Source of the DNA: Whitmania pigra
Taxonomy: Eukaryota > Annelida > Clitellata > Hirudinida > Haemopidae
Direction: 5' to 3'
Assembly: GCA_021613335.1 (NCBI GenBank)
Contig: JAJTWR010000172.1
Span: forward strand, 1-64,000
Length of the DNA stretch: 64,000 nt
A model generated the notes under the pieces. It was not told the DNA's origin and searched no databases. It was given only the letters and a program-made list of their open reading frames with translations. Below, piece after piece: positions 26,662-38,165 of the stretch. Within the stretch, counting starts at the first letter, position 1; each line of letters opens with the position of its first letter. A program made the position numbers and the translations under genes.

Positions 26662-26695
26662 ACCGCGCCGGATGCAATAGCGGGAAATGGCAGCC

Positions 26696-27454
26696 ATGTG
26701 CACGGTGGTCATCCTTTTTCGGCCAGGACACGATTGGCCGGTCTTGCTTGCCGCCAATCGCGATGAGGCGCTGGACCGCCCATGGGACGCCCCCGCCCGC
26801 CATTGGCCTGACCGCCCGGAAGCGATCGCCGGCCGCGATCGTCTGGCGGGCGGCAGCTGGCTTGGCCTCAACGATCACGGGGTGGTTGCCGCGATGCTCA
26901 ACCGCCCGGGGCATTTGGGACCGGCGGCGGGAAAGCGCAGCCGGGGCGAGCTGACGCTCGAAGCGCTTGACCATGCCGACGCCGCCGAGGCGGTTGCCGC
27001 CTTGCGCGCTCTGGCATGCGAGAATTATCGCCCCTTCAACATGCTGATCGCCGATAATCGCGAGGCGTTCTGGCTTGCCAACGATGGCCGCAGGATCGCG
27101 GCGCGGACAGTGCCGCCGGGTTTGTCGATGCTCACCGCCCGCGGTCTCAACGATCCGGCATGTCCGCGCATCGCCCGGCATCTGGCTGATTTTACCGCCG
27201 CCCCGCCGCCCGACCCGGCGCAAGGCGACTGGCGCGCCTGGCGCGCTTTATTGGCGCGCCCCCCATTGCGCACGCCGCAAGACGGCATGACGATTATCGC
27301 CGATGGCAATTTTGGCACGGTGTGCAGCAGCCTGATCGCCCTGCCCGCTCCGAGCCGCCGGCGGCAGGACAGGCAATTTCTTTTTGCCCCAGGCCGCCCG
27401 GATCGCACGGCGTTCGTGGAGCTATGTTCCAGCGCCCCATGGCAGGCGCATTGA
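26696..27454 (+). CDS. NRDE family protein (TANGO2-like)
   Basis: A 252-residue protein beginning [10 protein letters not shown] with the conserved Cys2, then [21 protein letters not shown] (partly quoted) that gives the family its name (Asn-Arg-Asp-Glu). [11 protein letters not shown] and [17 protein letters not shown] follow. Homologues include eukaryotic TANGO2; the bacterial role is unsettled. It lies just upstream of purC and in the same direction, but no shared regulation is visible. Confidence 0.85.
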   Translation: MCTVVILFRPGHDWPVLLAANRDEALDRPWDAPARHWPDRPEAIAGRDRLAGGSWLGLNDHGVVAAMLNRPGHLGPAAGKRSRGELTLEALDHADAAEAVAALRALACENYRPFNMLIADNREAFWLANDGRRIAARTVPPGLSMLTARGLNDPACPRIARHLADFTAAPPPDPAQGDWRAWRALLARPPLRTPQDGMTIIADGNFGTVCSSLIALPAPSRRRQDRQFLFAPGRPDRTAFVELCSSAPWQAH

Positions 27455-27539
27455 GTCTAACGGCGGCGGCTGCTATATCGATGCGGAAGAGTCGCCCATT
27501 TCGCGGCCGCTTTTCTTGCTACGGACCGGATATCATCTC

Positions 27540-28331
27540 ATGGCGCGGCGCAGACGTATCTACGAAGGTAAGGCCAAAGTGTTGTTCGAAGGGCCGGAAC
27601 CGGGAACCATCGTGCAATATTTCAAAGACGATGCCACCGCCTTCAACAACCAGAAACACGGCGTGATCGACGGCAAGGGAGTGTTGAACAACCGTATTTC
27701 GGAATGTTTGATGCAGCGCCTGGCGGGAATCGGCATCCCCACGCATTTCATCCGCCGGCTGAACATGCGCGAACAGCTGGTGCGGGAGGTTGAGATCATC
27801 CCGATCGAGGTGGTGATCCGCAATATCGCCGCCGGCTCGCTGTGTAAGCGCTTCGGGATCGAGGAAGGCGAGGTTCTGCCCCGGCCGATCGTGGAATATT
27901 ATTTCAAGAACGATGCGTTGGGCGATCCGCTGGTTTCGGAAGAGCACATCGCCGCCTTTGGCTGGGCCTCGCCCGAAGATATCGACGATATGATGGCAAT
28001 GTCATTGCGCATCAATGACTTTCTGAGCGGGTTGTTCCTGGGTATCGGTCTGCGGCTGGTCGATTTCAAGGTTGAATTCGGCCGGTTGTGGGAAGACGAT
28101 GAAATGCTCATCGTGCTCGCCGATGAGATCAGCCCGGATAATTGCCGGCTGTGGGACGCCAGGACTCAGGAAAAACTCGACAAGGACCGTTTTCGTCAGG
28201 ACCTTGGCAAGGTCAAGGAAGCCTATCAGGAAGTTGCTCGCCGGTTGGGGGTGTTGCCAGAAAGCGACAGCGATGCCGATGTCGATACCGACGCCAAGGG
28301 GGCGATGAAGACGCCGCGTGTCGTCAATTGA
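27540..28331 (+). CDS. purC: Phosphoribosylaminoimidazole-succinocarboxamide synthase
   Basis: SAICAR synthetase, 263 residues: joins aspartate to CAIR with ATP in purine synthesis. ATG 27,540 gives [20 protein letters not shown]. Other marks are [49 protein letters not shown] and [13 protein letters not shown]. Upstream in-frame codons reach back into the NRDE gene but carry no family likeness. First gene of purC-purS-purQ-purL. Confidence 0.95.
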   Translation: MARRRRIYEGKAKVLFEGPEPGTIVQYFKDDATAFNNQKHGVIDGKGVLNNRISECLMQRLAGIGIPTHFIRRLNMREQLVREVEIIPIEVVIRNIAAGSLCKRFGIEEGEVLPRPIVEYYFKNDALGDPLVSEEHIAAFGWASPEDIDDMMAMSLRINDFLSGLFLGIGLRLVDFKVEFGRLWEDDEMLIVLADEISPDNCRLWDARTQEKLDKDRFRQDLGKVKEAYQEVARRLGVLPESDSDADVDTDAKGAMKTPRVVN

Positions 28332-28365
28332 TGCGCTCGCGCATAACCAGAAGGAATGGGCGGCT

Positions 28366-28611
28366 ATGAAGGCACGCATCCATGTGACGTTGAAGCCGGG
28401 CGTTCTCGACCCTCAGGGCAAGGCGGTCCGTCATGCTTTGACCGGCCTTGGCTTTACCGGGATCGAAGAGCTGCGCCTTGGAAAATATATCGAAATCGAC
28501 CTTGGCGGCGCCGACGCCAAAACAGCGCAAGACCAGGTGACAGCGATGTGCGACAAGCTGCTCGCCAACCCGGTGATCGAAAATTATCGCATTGAGCTGT
28601 CGGCGTCATGA
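28366..28611 (+). CDS. purS: FGAM synthase subunit PurS
   Basis: An 81-residue structural subunit that bridges PurQ and the short PurL. MKARIHVTLKPGVLDPQGKA, GLGFTGIEELRLGKYIEIDL and the NPVIENYRIEL end are typical. ATG 28,366 is preceded by AAGGAATG. It overlaps purQ by 4 bases. Confidence 0.94.
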   Translation: MKARIHVTLKPGVLDPQGKAVRHALTGLGFTGIEELRLGKYIEIDLGGADAKTAQDQVTAMCDKLLANPVIENYRIELSAS

Positions 28612-29306
28612 AAGCGGGGGTCGTGGTTTTTCCCGGTTCCAACCGCGAGCGCGATATCGCCGCCGCCTTGACTCTGGTCGCCGGATGCCGCCCGGTCATG
28701 GTATGGCATGACGAACGCGAGTTGCCGGCCGGGCTGGATCTGATCATATTGCCCGGCGGGTTTTCTTATGGCGATTATCTGCGCTGCGGCGCCATCGCCG
28801 CCCGGTCGCCGATCATGGCGGAAATCGCTACCGCCGCTGCCCGCGGGATTCATATTCTCGGTGTGTGCAACGGTTTTCAGATCCTGACCGAGGCGGGCTT
28901 GCTGCCCGGCGTTTTACAACCCAATTCCCGCCTGTCCTTCATCTGCCGCGATCTGACTTTGACGGTTGGCACAACGGCCAGCCCGTTTACCAGCGCCTAC
29001 AAACGCGATCAGCTGCTGCACGTGCCCGTTGCCCATCGCGAGGGCAATTATTTCGCTGATGGCGATACGGTAAAAGCGCTGGAAGATCAAGACCGCATCG
29101 CCTTTCGCTATTGCGCCGCCGACGGTCGCGTCGGCGACGATGCCGAGGCCAATCCCAACGGTTCGGTTGCTGGCATCGCCGCGGTCATGAGCGCCAACCG
29201 CCGGGTACTGGGCATGATGCCGCACCCGGAAAACGCCATCGAACCGCTGCTTGGCTCAACCGACGGTCGCGGCTTGTTCGCCAGCCTTGCCGAGGCTCTG
29301 TCATGA
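28608..29306 (+). CDS. purQ: FGAM synthase glutaminase subunit PurQ
   Basis: A 232-residue class I glutamine amidotransferase releasing ammonia for FGAM synthesis. The catalytic Cys is in [11 protein letters not shown] (near residue 88), with [20 protein letters not shown] before it and the His/Glu pair in [15 protein letters not shown] near 205. Overlaps purL by 4 bases. Confidence 0.95.
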   Translation: MKAGVVVFPGSNRERDIAAALTLVAGCRPVMVWHDERELPAGLDLIILPGGFSYGDYLRCGAIAARSPIMAEIATAAARGIHILGVCNGFQILTEAGLLPGVLQPNSRLSFICRDLTLTVGTTASPFTSAYKRDQLLHVPVAHREGNYFADGDTVKALEDQDRIAFRYCAADGRVGDDAEANPNGSVAGIAAVMSANRRVLGMMPHPENAIEPLLGSTDGRGLFASLAEALS

Positions 29307-31525
29307 CCGATTCTGTGCCAAAGGGCGATGGCGAACGCCTGGCCACCAAAGCCGATGCCCTGGCGCTGGGCCTGAAAGCGGAGGAATACCAACATCTGTT
29401 GTCCCGGCTTGAGCGCGTCCCCAACTTGACCGAACTCGGCCTGGTTGCGGCGATGTGGAGCGAGCATTGTTCTTATAAATCGTCGCGTCTTCACTTGAAA
29501 AAACTGCCGACCAACGCCCCCTGGGTTATCTGCGGCCCTGGGGAAAATGCCGGCGTCATCGATATCGGCGATGGCGATGCCGCGGTGTTCAAGATCGAAA
29601 GCCACAACCATCCAAGTTTCATCGAGCCTTATCAAGGGGCTGCCACCGGGGTCGGCGGCATCATGCGCGATGTCTTCACCATGGGAGCGCGACCGCTAGC
29701 CAATCTCAACGCCTTGCGTTTTGGCGCCGCCGATCACCCGAAAACCCGGCATTTGCTGTCTGGCGTCGTTGCCGGCATCGGCGGTTACGGTAATTGCATG
29801 GGCGTTCCGACCGTTGGCGGGGAATGTAATTTTCATCCGGCCTATAATGGCAACATCCTGGTGAACGCCATGACCGTCGGCGTTGCGCCCGCCAACCGGA
29901 TTTTTTATTCAACCGCCGCCGGCGTCGGCAATCCGGTGATTTATGTCGGCGCCAAAACCGGGCGCGACGGCATCCATGGCGCGACCATGGCCTCGAGCGA
30001 ATTCACTGAGGAAGCTGAAAGCAAGCGACCGACCGTGCAGGTGGGCGATCCGTTCACCGAAAAACTGCTGCTGGAAGCCTGCCTGGAATTGATGGCCACC
30101 GATGCCATCGTTGCCATTCAGGATATGGGGGCGGCGGGCTTGACTTCCTCCTCGGTGGAAATGGCCGGCAAGGGCGGTCTTGGCATCGATCTCGATCTCG
30201 ATCTCGTTCCCATGCGCGAAAGCGGCATGAGCGGCTATGAGATCATGCTCTCCGAAAGCCAGGAGCGCATGCTGATCGTTTTGCGACCGGGTTGCGAGGA
30301 AAGGGCTGCAGCGATTTTCAAGCGCTGGGAGGTGGATTTCGCCGCTATCGGGCGGCTGAGCGAGACTGGCCATATCGTCTTGCGCCGCCATGGCCAAGTA
30401 ATCGCCGATCTGCCGCTCGCCCCCCTGGTGAGTGAAGCGCCGCTTTACGACCGGCCCCATGTGCCAACCCCGCCGCAACCGGCGCTGATAGCGCAAGAAC
30501 TCATCGACCCGGCCGGGTTGAAGGCGGCGTTGCTTGCGATGCTAGGCGGACCGGACCTCAGTTCGCGCCGCTGGATCTGGGAGCAATACGATCACCTGGT
30601 CACCGGTTCGACGGTCCAGCGACCAGGCGGCGACGCCGCTGTCGTCAGGCTGGAAGGGCGAAAGAAGGCGCTGGCCATGACCGCCGATTGCACCCCGCGC
30701 TATTGCTTTGCCGATCCTGTTACGGGCGGGACGCAGGCTGTGGCGGAAAGCTGGCGAAATCTCACCGCCACGGGCGCCCTGCCGCTGGCCTGCACCAATA
30801 ATTTGAATTTCGGCAATCCTGAACGGCCGCGGATCATGGGGCAGATCGTCGGCTGTCTGGAGGGAATGAGCGCCGCATGCCGGGCGCTGGACTATCCCGT
30901 CGTGTCGGGCAATGTCTCGCTCTATAACGAAACCGACGGTCAAGCCATCCTACCGACGCCGGTGATTGGCGGGGTGGGTTTGTTGCGCGATGCTGCCGCC
31001 AGCGTTTCGATTGGCTTTAAAGCCGCTGGCGATATTTTGGTGCTGATCGGCGCGACCAGCGGCTGGCTTGGCTGCTCGCAATGGCTGAAAACCGTGTTGA
31101 ACCGCGAGGACGGCGCCCCGCCGCCGGTTGATTTGATAGCGGAAAAGCGCAATGGCGCCTTCATTCGCGATACGATCGGCAAGGGATGGGTTAGCGCCTG
31201 CCACGATCTGTCCGATGGCGGGTTGCTGGTCGCTGTGGCGGAAATGGCTCTTGCCGGCCAGATCGGCGCCGATGTGAGCCTGCCGGTTGATTTGCCGGCC
31301 CACGCAGCGGCATTCGGCGAGGATCAGGCACGCTATCTGCTGACCACCGCCAAGGCTGACGCTGTGCTGGCGGCGGCCGACGAGGCCGGCGTGCCAGCCC
31401 TGGTCGTTGGGCGAACCGGCGGCGAGGCATTGACGATTGCCGGCGGCGAAACTATCTCTTTAGCGCAACTGCGCGCTTGCCACGAAGGTTGGATGCCTGG
31501 CTTCATGTCGGCGTCGGTGGTATGA
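29303..31525 (+). CDS. purL: FGAM synthase subunit PurL (small type)
   Basis: The 740-residue ATP-dependent synthetase subunit that works with PurS and PurQ. ATG 29,303 gives [20 protein letters not shown]. Family blocks: [60 protein letters not shown] and [15 protein letters not shown] longer open frame back to 29,111 is overlap with purQ. Length is typical of the small PurL. Intact. Confidence 0.95.
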   Translation: MTDSVPKGDGERLATKADALALGLKAEEYQHLLSRLERVPNLTELGLVAAMWSEHCSYKSSRLHLKKLPTNAPWVICGPGENAGVIDIGDGDAAVFKIESHNHPSFIEPYQGAATGVGGIMRDVFTMGARPLANLNALRFGAADHPKTRHLLSGVVAGIGGYGNCMGVPTVGGECNFHPAYNGNILVNAMTVGVAPANRIFYSTAAGVGNPVIYVGAKTGRDGIHGATMASSEFTEEAESKRPTVQVGDPFTEKLLLEACLELMATDAIVAIQDMGAAGLTSSSVEMAGKGGLGIDLDLDLVPMRESGMSGYEIMLSESQERMLIVLRPGCEERAAAIFKRWEVDFAAIGRLSETGHIVLRRHGQVIADLPLAPLVSEAPLYDRPHVPTPPQPALIAQELIDPAGLKAALLAMLGGPDLSSRRWIWEQYDHLVTGSTVQRPGGDAAVVRLEGRKKALAMTADCTPRYCFADPVTGGTQAVAESWRNLTATGALPLACTNNLNFGNPERPRIMGQIVGCLEGMSAACRALDYPVVSGNVSLYNETDGQAILPTPVIGGVGLLRDAAASVSIGFKAAGDILVLIGATSGWLGCSQWLKTVLNREDGAPPPVDLIAEKRNGAFIRDTIGKGWVSACHDLSDGGLLVAVAEMALAGQIGADVSLPVDLPAHAAAFGEDQARYLLTTAKADAVLAAADEAGVPALVVGRTGGEALTIAGGETISLAQLRACHEGWMPGFMSASVV

Positions 31526-31550
31526 TCGCTTGCAGGAAGGAGACGCCGAT

Positions 31551-31799
31551 ATGGCGATGGATGCAGCTGAAATCGAAAAGATGATCCGCGACAGCCTGCC
31601 CGATGCCGAGGTTACGATCGAGGATCTACGCGGCGACGGCGATCATTATGCGGCTTTGGTCGTGTCGAGCGCCTTTGTTGGCAAAACCCGCGTTCAACAA
31701 CATCAAATGGTCTATGCCGCGCTAAAAGGGCGGATGGGTGAGGAGCTGCATGCCCTGGCCTTGCAGACCTGCGTTCCTCCAGTCATACAAGCGCCATAG
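31551..31799 (+). CDS. BolA family protein
   Basis: An 82-residue BolA-fold protein (MAMDAAEIEKMIRDSLPDAE, then GDGDHYAALVVSSAFVGKTR and HQMVYAALKGRMGEELHALA). BolA proteins with CGFS glutaredoxins form iron-sulfur complexes that act in cluster transfer and iron sensing. The CGFS glutaredoxin gene is 17 bases downstream. ATG 31,551 has AAGGAGACG upstream. Confidence 0.93.
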   Translation: MAMDAAEIEKMIRDSLPDAEVTIEDLRGDGDHYAALVVSSAFVGKTRVQQHQMVYAALKGRMGEELHALALQTCVPPVIQAP

Positions 31800-31816
31800 C
31801 CGATTTCGAGGTCATG

Positions 31817-32152
31817 ATGAGCAACAGTGCCGTTTTCACCCGTATCAAAGCCGATCTTGGCGAAAATAACGTTGTGCTTTATATGAAGGGTACGCCGGTT
31901 TTTCCGCAATGCGGTTTTTCGGCTGCCGTTACCCAAGTGTTGCAGGCGATGAATATCCCTTACAAAGGCATCGACGTGCTGACCGATCCGAGTCTTCGCC
32001 AAGGCATCAAGGAATTTTCCAATTGGCCAACCGTCCCGCAGCTTTATGTGAAGGGCGAGTTCATCGGCGGCTGCGATATCGTGCGTGAAATGTATGAGAG
32101 CGGCGAACTGGCTCAGATTTTTGCCAAACACGGCATCGCCGCGACCGCTTAA
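31817..32152 (+). CDS. grxD: Monothiol glutaredoxin, CGFS type
   Basis: A 111-residue Grx4-type protein. The active site FPQCGFSAAV (single Cys, CGFS) sits near residue 31, preceded by VVLYMKGTPVF. GSH-binding residues are in NWPTVPQLYVKGEFIGGCDI. It ligates a 2Fe-2S cluster with glutathione and pairs with BolA. An ATG at 31,814 would add one residue. Confidence 0.95.
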   Translation: MSNSAVFTRIKADLGENNVVLYMKGTPVFPQCGFSAAVTQVLQAMNIPYKGIDVLTDPSLRQGIKEFSNWPTVPQLYVKGEFIGGCDIVREMYESGELAQIFAKHGIAATA

Positions 32153-32639
32153 CCACGCACAGATGTCTTCGCGGGGGCGCGCCCTCGCGATCAAGCGCGG
32201 TCCGGACGTTATGCTCTTTCATCAACGGCCCTTCCAGAAGGTCCGCCTTGTTTGAACGATCCGCCAACAGCTGACACAAACCAGGGTCATGTAAGCCCAA
32301 ACGGCGGGTTGGGACCACTCAAACCATACCAGAACCCCGATTGCGACATTCCAGATCGACAAGGTGTAGTCGAGCGGCGTCGGCTGCGACGCGCTTCAGC
32401 GCGTACCCAGTCAAAACCTGCAACCCAATACTCGCGATCGCGAAAGGCAACCCACACGCCCCAACCCGCCTACTCCCGACACAAGCAGCAAAAACGTATT
32501 CGTATGAAAGGTGCAGCAAAGAGCGCTGTCTGTCCGAACAAAAGTACGCGTGACAATGGTGGTACCGGCATGGGTCGCCGCCGAGACGACAGCGATAACG
32601 CCAACCAGGCGCAGGGTTTCACCCTGTTGAGGCTCCACA
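32153..32639. other. Region without a recognisable intact gene
   Basis: About 490 bases between grxD and the IS481 remnant. Minus-strand reading shows scattered hydrophobic stretches (for example LPFAIASIGLQVLTGYALKR near 32,400-32,460) in changing frames, which may be a degraded membrane-protein gene. No start, domain or RNA can be supported. Confidence 0.4.
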
Positions 32640-33635
32640 GGTCTCCACAGGTTGTCCCGGTTCAGGTGGAGGCGACGGATGGGTGTTTTTGATTTTAAAG
32701 CGCTGTGCGGTCGATGCCAATTATACATATGCGTCCAATATGGCAGATGCTTTTTCCGGTGTTCAGAGGAGGGATAAGCACAAGCACAGGCCCATTCCTC
32801 AAGCGCGGTTTGGATGAAGCGTTCAGCCTTGCCGTTGGTTTTTGGCGTATAGGGTTTGGTGCGGATGCGTTTGAGGCGAAGACCCTTGCGCATCCTGGCG
32901 AAGTCCTTCGCTCTATAGCAGTCTCCCTTGTCGCTCATGACGCCAGTTACGGCGATGCCGGGGCTTTCGTAATAAGCAATAGCCGCCTTAAGGAAAGCTA
33001 TTGCGCTCACGGCCTTTTCGTCCGGGAAAATGTCGGTAAAGGCGAGGCGGGAGGCATCATCGATGCAGACGTGAACATATTCCAACCAACCCTGCGGGAA
33101 TTGCTCTGGGCTGTCCGATCGTCGGCGATCCGGTGGCCGACGCGATCGAAGCGGCCAAGGCGTTCGATATCGAGATGGATCATGCCTCCCGGCTCGGCAT
33201 ATTCATAGCGCACGATTGGTTCGGCGGGGGCGATGTCCTTCATCCGCGAGAGCCCGGCGCGCTTGAGAACGCGACTGACCGTGGCAGGGGACACGCCTGT
33301 TTCCATAGCGATGTGTTTGCCCGTCTGACGTTGGCGGCGAAGCTCGACGATACGCTCCGCCAGAACTGCATTCGTTCGGCGTGGACTGGTTTTCGGCCGT
33401 GATGAGCGGTCTCTCATCGCATCGCGCACTCCGGTCTGCAAGCGGGCAACCCAGCGGGAAACGATCTTTCGGCAGACGCCATAAACGCGGACGGCCTGGC
33501 CTTTTCCTCTCGACGCAGCGGCGTCAGCCGGGCATTCATGTGGAGGTTCATTCGGAGAGATCCTGGAAAACTGAGGCGCGATAAATCCAGTCTCCCAAAT
33601 CCACTCCGACTGGACAACTTCCTGAAAGTTCACAG
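32640..33635 (-). pseudogene. IS481-family transposase remnant
   Basis: Minus-strand pieces in three frames make one IS481-type transposase: MNLHMNARLTPLRREE (from 33,551), then RVYGVCRKIVSRWVARLQTG, TGKHIAMETGVSPATVSRVL, MIHLDIERLGRFDRVGHRIA in a second frame, and YVHVCIDDASRLAFTDIFPD, KPYTPKTNGKAERFIQTALE, WHRPHSALKSKTPIRRL in a third (from 33,085). About 15 residues are missing near the N-terminus and the C-terminus runs into non-IS sequence. The outer end TGTGAACTTTCAGGAAGTTG (about 33,616-33,635, minus strand) may be the terminal repeat. The element is dead. Confidence 0.85.
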
Positions 33636-33728
33636 CTAGCTTTGCGCGCGGCTGCCTGAGATTTTTCGCATTTGTGCTGACGGTTCGGTTCGTGGCTTTC
33701 TCGCTCTACAAGAAGGGGGAAGAACGCC

Positions 33729-35001
33729 ATGGATCGGCCTGCAACCTGTAACCAGATGGATATTCTGCCTTTGGATGGCACGGTCAAAGGTCAGCCTTTT
33801 AGCGAGGTCAGTTGCATAGCGGCACCCGCGGCGGCGGGACAATCGATTTTCGCCGGCGCCCTGCCCTTGCCGCAGGCAGTCCTCAAAGCAAGCGCGCTAG
33901 ACCATAACAGCCGCTGGATGCGCGATTTCGTTGCCCGCCACGGCGCGCGCATTGCCCCCCATGTCAAAACCCACATGGCGCCGCACCTCATTTGCCGTCA
34001 GATGGCTGACGGGGCATGGGGCGTAACGGTGGCAACCGTGCAGCAATTCGAAGTCTGCCGACGCATCGGCGTGCGACGGATCATTCTGGCTAATCAATTG
34101 ATCGGGAAGGCAGAAATCGCCCATATCGTCCGCTGCCTTCGCTGCGACCCGGGATTGGAGTTTTATTGTTCGGTCGATTCGCCAGCCTCGATCGCCTGCT
34201 TGCGCCAAGAGGTGCAAAAAGCCCAAATTCACTTGCCGCTTTTGGTTGAGCTTGGCTATTGGGGCGGGCGAACCGGTTGCCGATCGATCGAGGAAGCCGT
34301 AGCCCTCGGCCGTCTGGTCATGGCCGAACCGGGTTTGAGCCTCGCCGGGGTCCAGGGCTTCGAGGGGTTGAATCGGCGGAGCTGATGACGATGAAAAACG
34401 ATCTAAGGTCGATCGCTTTCTCGCCGATATGCGGGCAGTCCATCGACAATTACAGCAGGCCGGCGCTTTTACCAGCCAGCCAGCTCTGCTGACCGCCGGC
34501 GGATCGCTCCATTACGATCGGGTTTTAACTGCCTTTGCCGGCAGCGGCGCTGATATCGTTACCCGCAGCGGTTGTTATATCAGCCACGATAGCGGCGGCT
34601 ATGCCCGGCGCCACGCGCAATTGTGCCGTGAGCAGGGCATCGAGCCGGGCGAAGGGCTTCGACCGGCGCTCGAAATTTGGGCTTATGTCCAGTCGCGACC
34701 GGAAGCGGAATTGGCGATCTTAACCTTTGGCAAGCGCGATTGCGGGTTCGATGCCGGCTATCCGGTTCCGTTATTGCGCCAAACCGGGTCTGCCTGCCCC
34801 GAACCGCTCGATGGCGCCGAGATCGTCGCCCTCAGCGACCAGCATGCCCATATGCGCGTGCCAGAAAATCTTGGCCTGCAACCGGGCGACAAGGTCGGCT
34901 GCGGCATCAAACATCCCTGCACGACCTTCGACAAATGGGCCGTGCTGCATCTTGTCGATGACGATTATCGGGTCACAGCGGCGATTCGAACCTTTTTTTG
35001 A
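33729..35001 (+). pseudogene. PLP-dependent amino acid deaminase / D-threonine aldolase-like (DSD1 group), frameshifted
   Basis: An alanine-racemase-fold enzyme with a C-terminal D-serine dehydratase-like domain. Frame 1 (to 34,385) holds IAPHVKTHMAPHLICRQMAD with the PLP Lys, GAWGVTVATVQQFEVCRRIG and RRIILANQLIGKAEI. One base is lost near 34,375. The other frame carries DDDEKRSKVDRFLADMRAVH through TAGGSLHYDRVL, DIVTRSGCYISHDSGGYARR and the metal-binding end SDQHAHMRVPENLGLQPGDK, GIKHPCTTFDKW. The joined length (about 423) is normal, so this is one recent break or a sequencing error. Confidence 0.82.
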
Positions 35002-35212
35002 CGTTCCCGACCGGTTTGGGCGGGATCGTCGGTTAAAATGCGCGATGAATATACGATAATCTCTATTATAAAGGGTTTTATTAGAAATATTTATATTTTT
35101 AGTTGCATTTAAATATCGTATACTCCTTCAAGTTGTATTAAGCTCCAAGCTCCAAACCCGCGCACAAGCGCTGATCTTGGCGGCCGCGTTCGCTTGCAGG
35201 AGGATATTCATC
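35002..35212 (+). other. AT-rich intergenic region upstream of the chemoreceptor
   Basis: An AT-rich stretch (35,040-35,140), in contrast to the GC-rich surroundings, probably holding the chemoreceptor promoter. AGGAGG at about 35,199 is the ribosome site. No palindrome or RNA is evident. Confidence 0.5.
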
Positions 35213-37015
35213 ATGGCGCTGCGTATAAGGACGACATATCTCATTTTGACCGGCATGATGGCGGCATTGTTGGCGTTGCTGATTGGGATATATTGGTTGT
35301 TGAGCGCGGCGACCGCCACGCTCGAACAAGCGCACAACATCAAATATTCTTCCTATGCGCTCGCCAACGAATTGCGTCAATCCTCCGACGATCTGACGCG
35401 CTTTGCCAGGACATATGCCGTTACTGGCGATGAACGGTACGAAAAGCTCTATCACGCCATTCTCGACATTCGCAACGGCAAGAGGCTGCGACCGGTCAAT
35501 TACGACTCGACCTATTGGGATTTTGCCGCTGCCTCGGATGAAAAACCGCGCGCCGATAGCGCCGATACGATCTCGTTGGTCGACTTGATGAAAAAGGCGG
35601 GATTCCCGCCGGCGGAATTGGCCAAACTGGCGGAATCGGCGGAGAAATCGGATGATTTGGTCAAGCTGGAAGTCAAGGCGATGAACGCTGTCAAGGGTTT
35701 GTTCGTCGATTCCGACGGTCAATATACCATAAAAGGCCCCTCCGATCTGGCAACCGCCCGCGACATCATGCATTCGCGCCAATACCACCTTCTCAAGGCG
35801 CAGATCGTGAAGCCGATTGAAGAATTCTACATCATGCTTGAAACCCGCACGGATGGCGCTGTGCGTAGCGCCAGAATCTGGGCAGAGCGCTATAAATACC
35901 TCATGGGAGGCGTCATGCTGATCATGATATCAGTAATTACCATTTCTGGCTGGGTCGTTATTTCCAATATTCTATCTCCGATTGCATTTCTTTCCAGTGC
36001 CATGCTAAAATTGGCCAGTTACGATCACTCGATCGTGGTTCCTTTCGTCGAGCGGCGGGACGAGGTCGGCGAGATGGCCAATGCCGTTCAGGTATTCAGG
36101 GAAAGTATGATCGAGGCAGAACGCCTGCGCTCTATTCAAGAGCAAGAGCGCGAGGGGCAATTGGTGCGGGCGATGAAGCTCGAACAAGCGGTCGTCGGTT
36201 TCGATCGCGTGATCGGCGATGTCGTCTCGGGCATCAGCTCCTCGGCGACCCAGCTTCATAGTACGGCGCAATCTTTGTCTTATCTTGCCGAACAAACCAC
36301 CCAGCGCTCGAACGTGGTCGCCGAGGCATCGGAACGCATGGCGCAGAATGTCGAAACCGTCGCCACGGCCACGCAGGAATTGTCAAACTCAATCCATGAG
36401 ATCGGCGCGCGCGTTTTCGAATCGAGCAAAATCATCGACGATGCCGTTCACCAGGCTGCGGAAACGACGACGAAAGTGACCAGCTTGTCGGAAGCGGCTC
36501 GCAAGATCGATGCCGTTGTCACTTTGATCAATGAAATTGCCAGCCAAACCAACCTGCTAGCCCTCAATGCAACGATCGAGGCTGCACGTGCCGGTGAAGC
36601 CGGCAAGGGGTTTGCCGTGGTGGCGTCCGAGGTAAAAAATCTCGCCGGCCAGACCGCCAAAGCAACCGAGGAAATCGGCGGTCATGTACGCGCCATCCAG
36701 GAATCGACCAGCGATTCCGCCGAGGCCATTGTGGTCATCAGCCAAACCATCAATCGGGTGAGCAGCATTTCCACCTCCATTGCCTCTGCCGTCGAAGAGC
36801 AAGGAGCGGCAACGCAAGAGATTTCTCGCAATATTCAGCAGGCAACCGTTGGAACATCGGGTGTTTCGGCCAATATCAGCAGCGTTGCCGCCGCATCCGA
36901 AGAAACCAATAGCGGCGCGATGGCGGTTCTGGCGGCGGCAAAGGAACTGGCGGGCAATGGCGAGAAATTACGGCGGGAAGTCGAGTCTTTCCTCACTGTC
37001 GTGCGGAATATCTAA
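35213..37015 (+). CDS. Methyl-accepting chemotaxis protein
   Basis: A 600-residue chemoreceptor. Membrane helix 1 spans about residues 8-30, a roughly 195-residue sensor domain follows (helical, with [18 protein letters not shown]), helix 2 is near 228-250, then HAMP to about 305 and the signalling domain. The hairpin tip [38 protein letters not shown] is invariant in the family. The C-terminus lacks the NWETF CheR-tether peptide. No che genes are near, so it reports to a remote array. The ligand is unknown. Confidence 0.93.
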   Translation: MALRIRTTYLILTGMMAALLALLIGIYWLLSAATATLEQAHNIKYSSYALANELRQSSDDLTRFARTYAVTGDERYEKLYHAILDIRNGKRLRPVNYDSTYWDFAAASDEKPRADSADTISLVDLMKKAGFPPAELAKLAESAEKSDDLVKLEVKAMNAVKGLFVDSDGQYTIKGPSDLATARDIMHSRQYHLLKAQIVKPIEEFYIMLETRTDGAVRSARIWAERYKYLMGGVMLIMISVITISGWVVISNILSPIAFLSSAMLKLASYDHSIVVPFVERRDEVGEMANAVQVFRESMIEAERLRSIQEQEREGQLVRAMKLEQAVVGFDRVIGDVVSGISSSATQLHSTAQSLSYLAEQTTQRSNVVAEASERMAQNVETVATATQELSNSIHEIGARVFESSKIIDDAVHQAAETTTKVTSLSEAARKIDAVVTLINEIASQTNLLALNATIEAARAGEAGKGFAVVASEVKNLAGQTAKATEEIGGHVRAIQESTSDSAEAIVVISQTINRVSSISTSIASAVEEQGAATQEISRNIQQATVGTSGVSANISSVAAASEETNSGAMAVLAAAKELAGNGEKLRREVESFLTVVRNI

Positions 37016-37103
37016 CTCTTTTCCAACCTGGCGGTCCGAGCCATGGCTTCTCTATCGGACTCGTCGCAATCCGTTCGCCGATCGGCGTCGCCGACTTTAA
37101 CCG

Positions 37104-37991
37104 TCAACCGTCATATAGGTTGGCCAGGATAGCCGCGCGCAACCGCACAGATGCCGTGGATGTCGTACAGTCGGTGCGGGTGATCAACTGAATTTCCCGC
37201 TTGAGGGGAAAATCGCTCAATGCGACGATCCTGATGTCGGGGTGGCGAAACTGGTACAAGGCCAGATCAGGCACGATGCTGACGCCAATTCCCGCCGCCA
37301 CCAACCCCATCATGGTGGTCAATTGTTCGACTTGCAGCGTATCGCGCCGCACGCTTGCGGGGAGCCCGCGGGCAAGATACTGGCCGATGCTGGTGGTATT
37401 GGCAAAAACAAAAACGGTCGCTTGTTCAAGATCGGCCAAGCAGGCGCATTCGAGCGCGCCCAACGGATGATCGCGGCGGCACACCAGATGGAAGCTTTCC
37501 TGGCACAGGGTCACCGCTTCCATACCGGGCGGCAACTCGCGCGGCGCAGCGATCGCGAAATCGGCGATGCCGTCCGCCAATGCCTGCAGGCAGCGATCCG
37601 ACAAAGCGTCGATCAGCTCGACCCGTACCCGGGGATAGCGCAAGCGATAATCCGCTAGCGCGGCGGGAAGCCAGCTGACCGCGACCGAGGGAAGGGCGGC
37701 AATGCACGCCCGTCCGCGTTCGCCGCGCGCTAGGGCGGCAATCTCCTTGGTCGAAGCGTCGTAAAGGCCGGCCATACGGCGGGCGATATGTACGAATTCT
37801 TCGCCCTCCGGGGTTGGCCGTACACGATGGGTGTCGCGATCGAACAAACGCAGCCCGGTTTCGGTTTCAAGAGCGGTGATCAAGCCGCTGAACGCCGATT
37901 GCGACAAACAGACCGCGGCCGCCGCCCGGGTGAAGCTGTGGTGTTCGTATAAAGCCAGGAAAGCGCGAAACTGCTTGATGCTGACATTCAT
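37104..37991 (-). CDS. LysR-type transcriptional regulator
   Basis: A 295-residue regulator. The winged HTH is at the N-terminus (MNVSIKQFRAFLALYEHHSF TRAAAAVCLSQSAFSGLITA in two pieces), followed by a periplasmic-binding-like effector domain (RVRVELIDALSDRCLQALAD, LVAAGIGVSIVPDLALYQF). It is divergent from the CitMHS transporter gene, 174 bases away, so it most likely controls that operon, with the carboxylate as inducer. Confidence 0.9.
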   Translation of the reverse strand: MNVSIKQFRAFLALYEHHSFTRAAAAVCLSQSAFSGLITALETETGLRLFDRDTHRVRPTPEGEEFVHIARRMAGLYDASTKEIAALARGERGRACIAALPSVAVSWLPAALADYRLRYPRVRVELIDALSDRCLQALADGIADFAIAAPRELPPGMEAVTLCQESFHLVCRRDHPLGALECACLADLEQATVFVFANTTSIGQYLARGLPASVRRDTLQVEQLTTMMGLVAAGIGVSIVPDLALYQFRHPDIRIVALSDFPLKREIQLITRTDCTTSTASVRLRAAILANLYDG

Positions 37992-38165
37992 GCAGCGTCT
38001 CCTGCCAACACAATCGATAAGCTGATCGGATATTCCGATTTCCTTATCCGCCCTTGCCGCTTTATAGCATACCGAAGACGGGTGAGGCGATTATACGAAA
38101 CCAATCGAGCTTACCCAAAATAACCGCCCATGCCGATAATGGAAATATCTCAGGGATAAAACACC
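37992..38165. promoter_or_regulatory. Divergent promoter region between LysR and CitMHS genes
   Basis: The 174 bases between the two divergent starts should hold both promoters and the LysR site. Several short AT-rich dyads are present (for example ATCGATAAGCTGATC near 38,008), but no single T-N11-A box can be chosen with confidence. Confidence 0.45.
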